A DNA stretch of 24,057 nt from Peptococcaceae bacterium UBA6116 (GCA_002423425.1 DIWC01000003.1:1-24057), one strand, 5' to 3'; positions 15,822 to 23,944 are shown, numbered from the stretch's first letter. Notes: generated from the sequence alone by a model not told the origin. A program made the numbers and translations.

Positions 15822-16387
15822 GTTGGCAGCCATTTCCCGCCAATAACATCTTCCGCAAGGGCTCTTATTGTTCTTCTGGAGGCCATAGCTTCTGTTCTAA
15901 TCGAGGTATAGGCAGTCTCTTCATCCATTCCTTGAGTGATAAGGATTAGCGTAGCCTGATAGACAATTTTTCGAGTTTTTAATTCTTCTTTTAACTTATT
16001 ATATTCTTTCAAAGCTTGAATTTCTTTATTATACCGATACTCGGCCTGAATAATTCCCGCTATCACATCGGTTGCCCTTATGGGCGCGATTACAATATGA
16101 TGAACATTGGTCTTTATAGCAAAATCTAAGTGTTCATAATCCTTTTCATCAATAACAAGAATAACAGGGCATATTTTAGAATGCACTAAGTTTTGGACTA
16201 AATCCAACGGAGATAGCCCGGCAACATCCCAACCACACATTACAAGGTCAGGTTCTAGCCGTTGAGCCATTCGCAAAGCCTCTATTCCGTTTTCGGTTTT
16301 GGCTGTAGTCTGATAATTGGCCAACGGCAAAATTGAGTTAAGGTCATTGTTGCTCTTCTCTTTGCCTATAATTAGTGCTCTTTTCAT
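15818..16387 (-). CDS. ANTAR-domain RNA-binding regulator with degenerate receiver domain
   Basis: ANTAR proteins bind paired hairpins in nascent RNA and prevent termination. The 189-residue chain has a receiver-like domain (about 1-115), a coiled coil (about 117-140) and an ANTAR domain (about 136-189). The ANTAR core RKIVYQATLILITQGMDEETAYTSIR with AMASRRTIRALAEDVI is conserved. The receiver lacks its chemistry: the acidic pair is Gly8-Lys9, the phospho-acceptor position in PDLVMCGWD is Gly52, and the conserved Lys is Ala101 (VIAPIR). It therefore cannot be phosphorylated in the usual way. The ATG at 16387 has GGAG 7 bases upstream; the longer open frame runs into the promoter. It is first in an operon with the glycosidase pseudogene (ATGA overlap) and the propeller-like gene. 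Confidence 0.88.
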   Translation of the reverse strand: MKRALIIGKEKSNNDLNSILPLANYQTTAKTENGIEALRMAQRLEPDLVMCGWDVAGLSPLDLVQNLVHSKICPVILVIDEKDYEHLDFAIKTNVHHIVIAPIRATDVIAGIIQAEYRYNKEIQALKEYNKLKEELKTRKIVYQATLILITQGMDEETAYTSIRTEAMASRRTIRALAEDVIGGKWLPT

Positions 16388-16433
16388 GTCTCTTCTCCGT
16401 TTAAGATAAATTAAGTCAAGTATATACTCATTT

Positions 16434-16461
16434 ATTATACAAGAAATATAAAGTCTGTTAA
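16434..16461 (-). promoter_or_regulatory. Sigma-A promoter of the ANTAR operon
   Basis: On the minus strand TTAACA (16461-16456) and TATAAT (16439-16434) are 16 bases apart, five of six and six of six matches. Transcription would begin near 16427, about 40 bases before the ANTAR start codon. Confidence 0.7.
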
Positions 16462-16474
16462 ATAGGTGATACAA

Positions 16475-16513
16475 CCAAAATAAGTGCCCCCTTGGTGAGC
16501 ACTTTTATTTTGG
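16475..16513. terminator. Hairpin terminator between the small anchored protein and the ANTAR operon
   Basis: An AAGTGC/GCACTT core stem is extended by A/T pairs (CCAAAATAA with TTATTTTGG, two bulged bases). A-rich and T-rich flanks on both sides could let it act in either direction. It lies 28 bases past the stop of the minus-strand gene at 16541 and just upstream of the ANTAR promoter. Confidence 0.65.
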
Positions 16514-16540
16514 CTGATTATCAGAAATATTTATTAGAAT

Positions 16541-17095
16541 TTATTTAGCAGTGGAATCGACATTGAAAATGACTTTCGCTTCCGTATTTTGAGTCATCCC
16601 GCCGGTAGGATTGGCTTTAATACTTAAAACCATTTCGTGTTGTCCGGAAGTAGCATTTTTCCCTTTGGCATCTCCTAAAGCCTTAATGTTTTCGAAAGAG
16701 ACTTTAGCGGTAGCTCCCGGTTCCAGTGTGGGTATTGTACCTTCTTTGCTTATTTGTTGATTTCTGTCTTTCAGCGAGGAAATTGTCAATTTTACAGGAA
16801 TATCGGTTACTGTTTGCTCGGTCATATTTTGAATAACAGCCGAGATTTTAAAATTGGTTTTGGGCATAACCTGAATACCTTTAAATTCTTCTCCACCGTA
16901 AGACTCATTACGGATTACAATTTGGGGATCGAAATCAATGCTTACAATTTTAATATCAGGTTCGACCTGATTCGAACTTGAACTGAATTCCGCAGTCCCG
17001 AATAAATTCAGCCCTAAAAGTCCTACGACTACGACCGCCAACGCCAATCCACAATACGTTACATATTTCCTTTTAACCGTAATAAACTTGGTCAA
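16541..17095 (-). CDS. Membrane-anchored protein of unknown function with beta-sandwich-like domain
   Basis: A 184-residue protein with one N-terminal membrane segment (about 13-33: CGLALAVVVVGLLGLNLF) after a basic stretch, so an anchored or secreted product. The soluble part contains NFKISAVIQNMTEQTVTDIPVKLTI and LEPGATAKVSFENI, followed by a closing strand KVIFNV. This is the layout of CARDB/Ig-like beta-sandwich domains, where a conserved comparison of tail strands is typical. No catalytic motif is visible. The TTG start at 17095 has AAGGAGGTG seven bases upstream. It is flanked by terminators, that of dnaI/dnaC before it and the hairpin at 16475 after it, so it is probably its own unit; I see no convincing promoter in the 37 bases available. 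Confidence 0.75.
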   Translation of the reverse strand: MTKFITVKRKYVTYCGLALAVVVVGLLGLNLFGTAEFSSSSNQVEPDIKIVSIDFDPQIVIRNESYGGEEFKGIQVMPKTNFKISAVIQNMTEQTVTDIPVKLTISSLKDRNQQISKEGTIPTLEPGATAKVSFENIKALGDAKGKNATSGQHEMVLSIKANPTGGMTQNTEAKVIFNVDSTAK

Positions 17096-17132
17096 AATTA
17101 TACACCTCCTTAGATAATCAATTCCTACTAAA

Positions 17133-17169
17133 AAACCTATGCTGTCTTTTTCTGGACATGCATAGGTTT
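17133..17169 (-). terminator. Terminator after dnaI/dnaC
   Basis: On the minus strand a perfect 10-bp stem (AAACCTATGC / GCATAGGTTT) with a 17-base loop runs into TTTT, 45 bases after the helicase-loader stop. Confidence 0.75.
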
Positions 17170-17213
17170 GTAAAAAAAATTAATTTACTTTTTAAGATTA
17201 ATTAAAGTCTTTA

Positions 17214-18026
17214 TTACTTGAGTTTTTCACGTTTTACATATTTCTGCATCCGTATATCCTGAGGTGTCGATAACTTAACGATTCTGCACATTTGCAGCAG
17301 TCTGGAACAAGTTCTTTCGCCAAGGTGTTGTTCAATTTCATTAAAATCAAGATTGGTTGTAATTATTGTCGGTAATTGTTCATTAATTCGATAATTAAGA
17401 ATGGAATAGATCCTATTGCGAGACCATTCCGTATAATTATGGGCACCAAGGTCGTCTAAAACTAAAACAGGAACCGTCCTTGCTACATCCAGCAGATCTG
17501 ACTCATTTGTCTCATTCTTGGCAGAATATGAGGCTCTCAACTCATCTAAGAGATCAGGAACAATAAGAAACAATATTCTGTACTGCTTGGCCAGCAAAGC
17601 ATTAGCGATAGAAGCAGCTAAGAATGTTTTGCCGCTGCCGACAGGACCGGAAAAAAGCAATCCTACCTCATGCGGGTTAACCTGTACATTCTTGAAAAAT
17701 TCCTGAGCAGCTTTCAGGGCTTTCTGCGCATTCGTATAGTGATCCGCTTCCGAAGGAGTCTGATAATATTCCAAATTGAATTTAGCAAAGGAACAATTCT
17801 TTAATTCTTGGGACAAACGAGCATTCTTAAAGCTGTTATCTATTTTTCTTTGTTCCATGCAAGAACAGGGAACAGCAGTATCCCCTTGCAGGATAATGCC
17901 CCGATCATCACAAATGGGACAGATACCGGCCTTAGGTGCAGGCTGAGTCCGGTTGATCCCCTCATTCTTCTGTTCCAACAAAGGTTTCTTTAATATTTTT
18001 TCAATAATGTTTTTCGAATTATCCAA
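17214..18026 (-). CDS. DnaI/DnaC-type replicative helicase loader ATPase
   Basis: An AAA+ ATPase that loads the ring-shaped DnaB/DnaC helicase onto DNA at replication start or restart. The 270-residue chain has a zinc-finger-like N-terminal part (Cys36, Cys39, Cys54, Cys56: CPICDDRG and CSC) used by DnaI to hold helicase. The ATPase core has Walker A GPVGSGKT (127-134), Walker B VLVLDDLG (187-194), sensor 1 ITTN (222-225) and a conserved GERTCSRL with the arginine finger region (237-244). The TTG at 18026 has AAGGAG upstream. It follows dnaD by 44 bases; such dnaD-dnaI pairs are common in Firmicutes. Bacillus names this protein DnaI, other annotations DnaC. Confidence 0.93.
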   Translation of the reverse strand: MDNSKNIIEKILKKPLLEQKNEGINRTQPAPKAGICPICDDRGIILQGDTAVPCSCMEQRKIDNSFKNARLSQELKNCSFAKFNLEYYQTPSEADHYTNAQKALKAAQEFFKNVQVNPHEVGLLFSGPVGSGKTFLAASIANALLAKQYRILFLIVPDLLDELRASYSAKNETNESDLLDVARTVPVLVLDDLGAHNYTEWSRNRIYSILNYRINEQLPTIITTNLDFNEIEQHLGERTCSRLLQMCRIVKLSTPQDIRMQKYVKREKLK

Positions 18027-18070
18027 GAATAGAACTCTCCTTCACACTAATATTCTTGAAAAATAGCCCT

Positions 18071-18790
18071 TTAAATGTAGATGTCATCATATTTATTCTT
18101 GGTATTTTTGGGTTTAACTTGTCTGTCCCCTTTTTTTGTTTGTCTCGCTTGAAAGTTTTGGTCTTCGGCCTCAACTTCCATTACTGTCCGAATTCCTTTT
18201 TTCTCCCATTCTCTTAAAATAGAGTCAAGGTAGCGAAAGTTTCTTATACCCGCACTGACCCCTCGCCGTAATGCCTCAATGATAAGGCCTTCGGAATAGG
18301 AGGCTAAAAGCCACTTTTCAAGATGTTCACATTCGAAGCCCGTGAGGGGTCTGCCTAGTTCTTCTTCGAAAACAGCAATAAGCTTCGAATCAATTTCCAT
18401 ATTACCAGACTTTTCGATCTGTTTAAATTGATTTATTCCCCATAATTCAAATAGCTGATCAATTAAACCGCCGAGATCATAGTAGGAATTATGATGATTT
18501 TTCTTATTCTTATCATCCGCGTTAATTGTTATTAGCCCTTTACTTTGAAGGCTTTGAATAAGATTATTAAACTCTGGCGAAGATATCCCCATTTTTTTGG
18601 TAATACTATTTGGGATATCCTTTTCATCTTTTTTTTCAGTGGTTTCAGTTAAGATATGAATAACCAGCATCATCTCACGGTCAGATATACCAAGATCGTG
18701 ATAATGATCAAGTAAAAGACGTGGTATCGATACTGATCCTGAAAAGAAAAGAGCTTGAGAAAAGCCCCCATAGACATTATTTTTTGGCAC
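18071..18790 (-). CDS. DnaD-domain replication initiation protein
   Basis: DnaD-type proteins remodel DNA and recruit the helicase-loader complex during primosome assembly. The 239-residue protein has an N-terminal winged-helix part (about 20-90: LSDREMMLVIHIL-like ISDREMM, then a helix-turn-helix with SKGLITI). The C-terminal DnaB_2/DnaD domain (about 137-200) ends in the typical NFRYLDSILREWEKKGI. A charged, Lys-rich disordered tail follows. The GTG start has GAGGTGG 4 bases upstream. It is the first gene of the dnaD-dnaI operon and is divergent from the HD-domain gene. Gene order and domains make the role in helicase loading likely. Confidence 0.9.
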   Translation of the reverse strand: MPKNNVYGGFSQALFFSGSVSIPRLLLDHYHDLGISDREMMLVIHILTETTEKKDEKDIPNSITKKMGISSPEFNNLIQSLQSKGLITINADDKNKKNHHNSYYDLGGLIDQLFELWGINQFKQIEKSGNMEIDSKLIAVFEEELGRPLTGFECEHLEKWLLASYSEGLIIEALRRGVSAGIRNFRYLDSILREWEKKGIRTVMEVEAEDQNFQARQTKKGDRQVKPKNTKNKYDDIYI

Positions 18791-18973
18791 AAAACCACCT
18801 CAAATAAAAAAATACTTATCATATTAAATATTATCTTATAGTTTGAACAAAGAAAAGAAAAAAAAATGAGTTTTATTGAAAGATATTGATTAATTATAAC
18901 GATATTATTTCCTTTTTATGGAAGGTATTTTACCGTTCCCTGACGTAATATTCAAATGAAAGGTGGTGCAGTT

Positions 18974-19564
18974 ATGGACATAACAAAAGAATTATATAAT
19001 ATGATTAATGGATCCGGCGCTCATCCGGCACTTGGCTGGAAGCATTGTCAAAGGGTATATCACTTGGCAAAAGAACTCTCGCAGCATTTAATCCTTGATG
19101 ATGAAATTTTCTATGTATCTTCAATGCTCCATGATGTAGGAAAATATCCGGTTTATGCCCTGCCCAACGTAGACCATGCTCTTCGTTCTAAGGGAATAGC
19201 CATGAATCTGCTAAAAAACTACCGTTTGGAACAGGAAAGACTCTCAAAAATTCTGGAAGCCATAGAATCTCACATGTACTATTCCGAACCAGGAAATAGC
19301 GACGAAGCGGTCTATATGAGAGATGCCAATATATTGGACAATCTTGGAAACATTGGCTTAATGAAAATCTTTAGCCTTGTTGGCAATGATGAGCTATTGC
19401 CTGGGCCGGAAGAGGCTTTAGTCAGAGTCCAAACCTTTGCTGAAGCTTTACCGAAAAAAATATATACCAAAACCGGTCGTCGCATCGCAGTCAAAAGGCG
19501 CGAAGAAATCATGCGTTTCCTTTCAGGGATAAAACGCCAGACTTCAGAATATGCATGGATTTAA
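18974..19564 (+). CDS. HD-domain metal-dependent phosphohydrolase
   Basis: HD-superfamily proteins hydrolyse phosphate esters, typically of nucleotides or cyclic nucleotides, using a His/Asp metal site. Of 196 residues, His24 (WKHCQRV), the His53-Asp54 doublet (MLHDVGKYP), His100 (IESHMYY) and Asp122 (NILDNLG) supply the full ligand set. The HD domain covers about 20-125; the rest is a helical C-terminus. Substrate is not recognisable. The ATG at 18974 has AAAGGTGG 7 bases upstream, preferred over an in-frame ATG at 18956 that precedes that box. It stands alone on the plus strand and ends 12 bases before the convergent beta-CASP gene. Confidence 0.88.
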   Translation: MDITKELYNMINGSGAHPALGWKHCQRVYHLAKELSQHLILDDEIFYVSSMLHDVGKYPVYALPNVDHALRSKGIAMNLLKNYRLEQERLSKILEAIESHMYYSEPGNSDEAVYMRDANILDNLGNIGLMKIFSLVGNDELLPGPEEALVRVQTFAEALPKKIYTKTGRRIAVKRREEIMRFLSGIKRQTSEYAWI

Positions 19565-19576
19565 GCAGTTATTATC

Positions 19577-21268
19577 TTATTTTTTGTAAAACGATTCATC
19601 CAGTATTTTGTTGATGTGTTTGAAGATTTCCATAAGATGGGAATAGTCTTTTTCACTTCGAGCGGTATCGATAATCGATCTTAAATTCTCGCGCAGCTCA
19701 ACATAGGATTCATTCACTTCAGCAAAAGTTATCTTCTTGGAATCTTTTACTTTTCCGCCAATAACCGTCCTGACTTCTCCCATCTTTTTCACCCCGCCTG
19801 TTTGAGCCAGAGCGAGTTTATCCCCAATCTCCTGGAGCCACGGTACTTGAGGTTTAACCCTAATAACTTCATCTTTCTTAAACTCGATACTTTCTCCGAG
19901 TACTGGTATTATCGGTGTTTTACCGAAATTTTGTTCAACAGTTTGGGAAAAGCTATGGATCGATTCTATTTCGCCGTGAACAAGAATAATATTTTTAGCT
20001 AATTTCCCTGCCCTTTTTATCCAGCTTAAGAGCTCATTTTGATCGGCATGTGCCGAGAAACCCAGAAGATTAACAATTTCAGCATTCACGGCTACTTTTT
20101 CGCCATGGATAGTAACCTCTTTGGCACCTTCAATCAGTCTTCTACCAAGCGATCCCTCCGCTTGGTAGCCAACAAAAATTATTGTCGCATTGGAACGCCA
20201 CAGATTATGTTTAAGATGGTGTTTTATTCTGCCTGCATCTGCCATTCCACTCGCTGAAATAATAATTGAAGCTTGCGTCAAATTATTCAGACCGATAGAG
20301 TCGGCAGTGGTCTCACTAAAATGAAGATTTTTCATGGACAGAGGATTATTGCCGCTCTTAATGAGATCGAGGCTTTCATCATCAAAGTTTTGTGTATTTT
20401 TTGCAAAGATTCTCGTTGCTGCCACGGCTAAAGGACTATCGACATAAATTGGCATAATCGGAATTCTTTTTTTAGTTTGAAGTATATCCAGAAAAAATAA
20501 GATGTCCTGGGTACGCTCCACGGCAAAAGCCGGAATAATAATATTTCCACCCTTGGCGTGTGCCGTATTAATAACTTCAGCTAAGATATCTTCTCTATTC
20601 GATTTATCTTCGTGGGTCCTATTGCCATAAGTAGTCTCCATAATAACCAGATCTGCTTCGTTAATGCGGGAAGGCTCCTCTAGATAAGGTTGATTGGCTG
20701 TCCCTATATCCCCTGAAAAAACTACTTTTGTTTTTACTTCTCCCTCCGTCACATTAAGAACAACATGTGCTGAGCCAAGAATATGTCCGGCGTCAATGAA
20801 TGTGGCTGAAATGTTTGGTGAAAGCAGCACGCTTTCTTCATATTTAATTGGAATAAAGGATTTTGTTGCATTCAAGCCTTCTTCGGCCGTATAAATAGGT
20901 TTCAACAATTGGCCATTTGCTCTATTTAGCTTGCGGTTTTTTCTTTCTACTTCCATTTCCTGAATATGACCGCTGTCGGGGAACATGACTTTACAAAATT
21001 CAATCGTCTCAGGTGTAGTGTATATCGGGCCGGTGTATCCGTTTTTGATTAATTTGGGAATTAACCCGGAATGATCAACATGGGCATGAGTTAAAATAAC
21101 AGCATCAATAGTTTTCGGATCATAAGGAAATATGCCGTAGTTTAATTCTTTTACTACCTTCGAACCCTGAAACATTCCACAATCAATTAACAGTTTATAT
21201 CCTGGTATCTCCAGCAGATAGGAAGATCCCGTTACTATCTCACTAGCCCCATAAAAATTTATCTTCAT
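19577..21268 (-). CDS. Beta-CASP metallo-beta-lactamase-fold RNase
   Basis: A member of the COG1236 group (CPSF73/Ysh1-like), zinc-dependent nucleases that act on RNA. Zinc ligands are HAHVDH (His61, His63, Asp65, His66), AGHILGSAH (His162), SGDIG (Asp187) and the last-motif SAHAD (His406). The beta-CASP insert is about 210-390, with PAFAVERTQ (246-254), ASGMADAGR (339-347) and GYQAEGSLGR. The domain ends near 470, leaving a C-terminal tail of about 95 residues that is Lys/Glu-rich and helical and not part of the core fold. The ATG at 21268 has AGGAGG four bases upstream. The frame stays open to a TTG at 21307 overlapping degU. It is third in the degS-degU operon, 35 bases after degU. Confidence 0.93.
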   Translation of the reverse strand: MKINFYGASEIVTGSSYLLEIPGYKLLIDCGMFQGSKVVKELNYGIFPYDPKTIDAVILTHAHVDHSGLIPKLIKNGYTGPIYTTPETIEFCKVMFPDSGHIQEMEVERKNRKLNRANGQLLKPIYTAEEGLNATKSFIPIKYEESVLLSPNISATFIDAGHILGSAHVVLNVTEGEVKTKVVFSGDIGTANQPYLEEPSRINEADLVIMETTYGNRTHEDKSNREDILAEVINTAHAKGGNIIIPAFAVERTQDILFFLDILQTKKRIPIMPIYVDSPLAVAATRIFAKNTQNFDDESLDLIKSGNNPLSMKNLHFSETTADSIGLNNLTQASIIISASGMADAGRIKHHLKHNLWRSNATIIFVGYQAEGSLGRRLIEGAKEVTIHGEKVAVNAEIVNLLGFSAHADQNELLSWIKRAGKLAKNIILVHGEIESIHSFSQTVEQNFGKTPIIPVLGESIEFKKDEVIRVKPQVPWLQEIGDKLALAQTGGVKKMGEVRTVIGGKVKDSKKITFAEVNESYVELRENLRSIIDTARSEKDYSHLMEIFKHINKILDESFYKK

Positions 21269-21303
21269 ATTTCCTCCTAACGGCCAAGAATGACCTAATT
21301 CTA

Positions 21304-21942
21304 TCAATCGAGAAGTATTAATTTTGCTTTGACCGCCTTTAAAGCAGCCTGGGTTCGGTCCTCAACTTCCAGCTTTCTAAAAATATTAGATAAGTGGTTT
21401 TTTACTGTTTTCTCACTAATAAATAAGGATATACCAATACCTCTGTTGGAAGCACCTTTGACAACATAGGAAAGTATTTCCATTTCCCTATTGCTAAGTC
21501 CAAAATTGTCCTTTGGTTGGTTGCCACTAACAAGTTGGCCAAGGAGTTTTCCGGTAACTGCAGGTGCCAGAATAGGTTCCCCTGAATATACTTTACGGAT
21601 CGAATCTACAAGGGTTTTGGGTACAACATCCTTTAACAAGTATCCGGCTACACCAAGTTGCAGTATTTGGAAAATTTTTTCATCCGAATCGTCAACCGTT
21701 AAAATAAGAATTCCTATTTCCGGCCTTTCCCTGCGAATAACCCGGCAAGCCTCCAAACCGTTAACACCCGGCATATTCAGATCCATAAGCAAAATATCAA
21801 ATTGGGTATTTCTAGCAACATTAATTGCTCCTTGCCCATCACCAACTTCCGTCACAACTCGAATTCCCTCTTCAAACTCCAAAATCCTTCTTAAACCTTC
21901 CCTTATGAGCGGATGATCATCAGCAATAACTACTCTAATCAT
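21304..21942 (-). CDS. degU: DegU/NarL-family response regulator
   Basis: A transcription factor switched on by phosphorylation from DegS; in Bacillus it controls exoenzymes, motility and biofilm genes. The 212-residue protein has a complete receiver: Asp8-Asp9, phospho-acceptor Asp54 (LLMDLNMPG), Thr82 and Lys104 (YLLKD). A LuxR-type helix-turn-helix follows at about 148-208 (LSNREMEILSYV, then SEKTVKNHLSNIFRKL). The ATG lies inside the kinase gene, 8 bases overlap, with GAGGAGG 9 bases upstream. The name follows the pair's domain architecture, namely cytoplasmic kinase next to this regulator; the target genes here are unknown. Confidence 0.9.
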   Translation of the reverse strand: MIRVVIADDHPLIREGLRRILEFEEGIRVVTEVGDGQGAINVARNTQFDILLMDLNMPGVNGLEACRVIRRERPEIGILILTVDDSDEKIFQILQLGVAGYLLKDVVPKTLVDSIRKVYSGEPILAPAVTGKLLGQLVSGNQPKDNFGLSNREMEILSYVVKGASNRGIGISLFISEKTVKNHLSNIFRKLEVEDRTQAALKAVKAKLILLD

Positions 21943-23077
21943 TCAGTCTGTCCTCCTCTTTAGAGTATGGTAGCCCGAATTCAAAAACTGTCCCTTCTCC
22001 CTGAAAAGATTCAATTGAAAATCTACCGGAAAACATTTCAATACGTTCCTTTATTCCAATTAGCCCAAAGTGTTCCCCTGGGTTTTCGAGAGCATTTTCG
22101 GTATTAAAACCTCTGCCATAATCAATAATTTTACCGGTAACCCATTCTTCGAGGAACTGAAGGATGACAGTACATTTAGCAGTAGCGGCATGCTTGGCAA
22201 CATTTGTCATCCCTTCTTGCACTAGCCGAAACAGGGCAACTTCTATCGAATGGCTTAGTGTCTTTTCAGTTCCTTCAACAATTAACTTACAAATGATCCC
22301 GTAAGTCTTTTCGTAATTTTCAATATAATTCTTTATATTTTCTACGATACTTAAATTATCCAGATTAATCGGTCTAAGGTCAAAAATTATTCTTCTTATA
22401 TCTTTTAAGTTTTCTCTAACAAGAATGTTCAATTCTCTCAATTCTTTTTTTACTTTTTCATGATCGATCATCATAAGCTTTTCCGCAATTTCCAATCTAA
22501 GGACAATATTAGCAAGACTTTGAGCCGGACCATCATGAACTTCTCTTGCTACTCTCCTTCTCTCGTCTTCTTGGACTTTCATAATCCGTAAAGCTATTTC
22601 CTTTTTTTGGTCATTGCTATAGAGCTGCGAAATCTCCGTAATTCCGTCTTTTAAAAGACTAATAGCCAGGTTTACCTGGTTCATAAGGTTTTCCGCTCTC
22701 TGAACGGTACTGTTAAGGTTCTTCAAAGATCTTTCGATCTCGTCCCTTCTCGTACGCAGTTGTAGTTCTTTGGCTTGCAGGAGCTTCAATTCAATTTGGG
22801 CATCTTTAGTCTCGGTATAGATCTCCAACATTTGTTTTTCATTGTATATTTTAAAATTTTTGTTTACTTCCATGAGCCTTTTTCTATACTTCTTTTCTTT
22901 TTTTTGCTGCTCATTGACCTTTTTAAAAGTTTCACTCAAATCTAAACCTATGAAACCTAATTCATTTTTTAATCTTTGAACTTCGGATCTGGTAGTTTCA
23001 TAAATATTAAATATTTCTTCTTTACCATTTTCAATTGCTTTGAGAGTTGCTTCAAATACATCAGTTAATCGGTCCAT
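21935..23077 (-). CDS. degS: DegS-family cytoplasmic sensor histidine kinase
   Basis: A histidine kinase without membrane segments, which partners the downstream degU. The 380-residue chain begins with a long coiled coil (about 20-155), as in DegS. The HisKA_3 dimerisation motif EDERRRVAREVHDGPAQ follows, with phospho-acceptor His181, then FDLRP (232-236). The ATPase domain shows Asn292 (QEGMTNVAKH), DYGRGF (319-324), FGLIGI (337-342) and GEGTVFEF (360-367). The ATG at 23077 has AAGGAG 7 bases upstream. It is the first gene of a degS-degU-RNase operon. The signal it reads is not apparent from sequence. Confidence 0.92.
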   Translation of the reverse strand: MDRLTDVFEATLKAIENGKEEIFNIYETTRSEVQRLKNELGFIGLDLSETFKKVNEQQKKEKKYRKRLMEVNKNFKIYNEKQMLEIYTETKDAQIELKLLQAKELQLRTRRDEIERSLKNLNSTVQRAENLMNQVNLAISLLKDGITEISQLYSNDQKKEIALRIMKVQEDERRRVAREVHDGPAQSLANIVLRLEIAEKLMMIDHEKVKKELRELNILVRENLKDIRRIIFDLRPINLDNLSIVENIKNYIENYEKTYGIICKLIVEGTEKTLSHSIEVALFRLVQEGMTNVAKHAATAKCTVILQFLEEWVTGKIIDYGRGFNTENALENPGEHFGLIGIKERIEMFSGRFSIESFQGEGTVFEFGLPYSKEEDRLND

Positions 23078-23196
23078 GCTCAGGCTCCTTAATTAGCAAA
23101 CCATTATTTAATCTTTATTTCATTCGACATTATATTTTTATTTCCTACTTTTAAATTAAATCGTTAATAATTTTTACTTTAATTTCACTAAAAAGC

Positions 23197-23226
23197 ATTA
23201 TATAAACCCATTTAGCAGCTTGAAAA
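23197..23226 (-). promoter_or_regulatory. Possible promoter of the degS-degU operon
   Basis: On the minus strand TTTTCA (23226-23221) and TATAAT (23202-23197) are 18 bases apart. The -10 is perfect, the -35 poor (four of six). This would give a leader of about 110 bases before degS. A second TATAAT lies nearer the gene without a good -35. Confidence 0.35.
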
Positions 23227-23261
23227 ATTGATTGATAGCAATTTCCTCATTTGAGAAACAC

Positions 23262-23298
23262 AAACCACTTATTTCTAGGAAAAAAGTGGTTTTTTTGT
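23262..23298 (+). terminator. Plus-strand terminator without an assigned gene
   Basis: AAACCACT and AGTGGTTT form an eight-bp stem around a 15-base loop, followed by TTTTGTTTTTT. On the plus strand this is a good intrinsic terminator, yet no plus-strand gene is found between it and the degS start at 23077. The next stretch (23298-23396) shows only short open frames on the minus strand, such as one containing AINEIKTIVNEIK, which look like remnants. Confidence 0.7.
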
Positions 23299-23396
23299 TT
23301 TTTCTGTTCCTCTTTTAATTTCGTTAACGATCGTTTTAATTTCATTTATCGCATTGCTCTGCCATGCTCACCGGCTCCGGCAGCCTTTTTACGGAG

Positions 23397-23513
23397 TCAG
23401 CAGTTAGTTTTTTTACAGGCTGCTCCATTTTCCCCCTTAATACAGCCATAGTATTTGCCGATGCATGTGTTACAATCTTCTCCAAGAAAATTTGAAAGAA
23501 AAAAGACTTTAAT
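23397..23513 (-). other. Cysteine-rich open frame directly after a stop codon
   Basis: Following the TAA of the small coiled-coil gene, the same frame continues for 38 codons to a TGA. It contains EDCNTCIGKYYGC, then CKKTNC: Cys at 14, 17, 24, 33 and 38, a CxxC-x6-C-x8-C-x4-C pattern typical of small metal-binding or disulfide-rich proteins. There is no ATG, GTG or TTG and no ribosome-binding site in front. It is either the decayed end of a larger gene, a product of stop readthrough, or chance. I do not recognise the family. Confidence 0.35.
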
Positions 23514-23714
23514 TTATAAAGCCTTTAGTCCTGTTATGTCTTCTGTATTTTTCGCTGTCGTTTGCATTATTACATCTAATTTTCTATGTATTCCTCTGTT
23601 ATCTGCTCGCAAGGCTGTTATGTCGGACTGCATTTTTTCTTGGTTATCTTTGACTTCTTTGATATCAAGTTTCATTTCTTGCAATTCGGATAGAATTAAA
23701 TCAAGTTTATCCAT
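23514..23714 (-). CDS. Small coiled-coil protein, function unknown
   Basis: A 66-residue, almost fully helical protein: MDKLDLILSELQEMKLDIKEVKDNQ followed by further heptads with Leu/Ile/Met spacing and few helix breakers. Small proteins of this kind are frequent in Clostridia and have no assigned role. The ATG at 23714 has AAGGAG nine bases upstream. The ATG at 23723 directly abuts that box and is rejected. Its frame continues after the TAA into a cysteine-rich stretch, so it might once have been the N-terminal part of a longer protein. Between it and the tRNA promoter (23715-23944) I see only AT-rich sequence without genes. Confidence 0.55.
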   Translation of the reverse strand: MDKLDLILSELQEMKLDIKEVKDNQEKMQSDITALRADNRGIHRKLDVIMQTTAKNTEDITGLKAL

Positions 23715-23944
23715 TGAAAGCATCTCCTTTTATTATAGAGTATAAAAGGAATGACATCTTCTGTAAATAAAAATAATAACTTTTTAGATTATCAAAACTC
23801 TGGTTCTGCGTCCACTTGACTCGTACCTGCGATTACTTTCTTCTCAATATAATTGAAAATTAAACCAAGTGGCCGCTGGTGACTAATAAGATTGAATCAT
23901 ATTACAACACAGGCCAAACTCATTACCAAAATGCTTGATTTTTC

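Noticed and set aside
21491..21916. 141-residue plus-strand open frame inside degU
   Set aside because: Antisense to an intact response regulator; no independent signals.
23251..23451. 66-residue plus-strand open frame across the orphan terminator
   Set aside because: It reads straight through the terminator hairpin, has no ribosome-binding site, and its Phe-rich start comes from the T-run.
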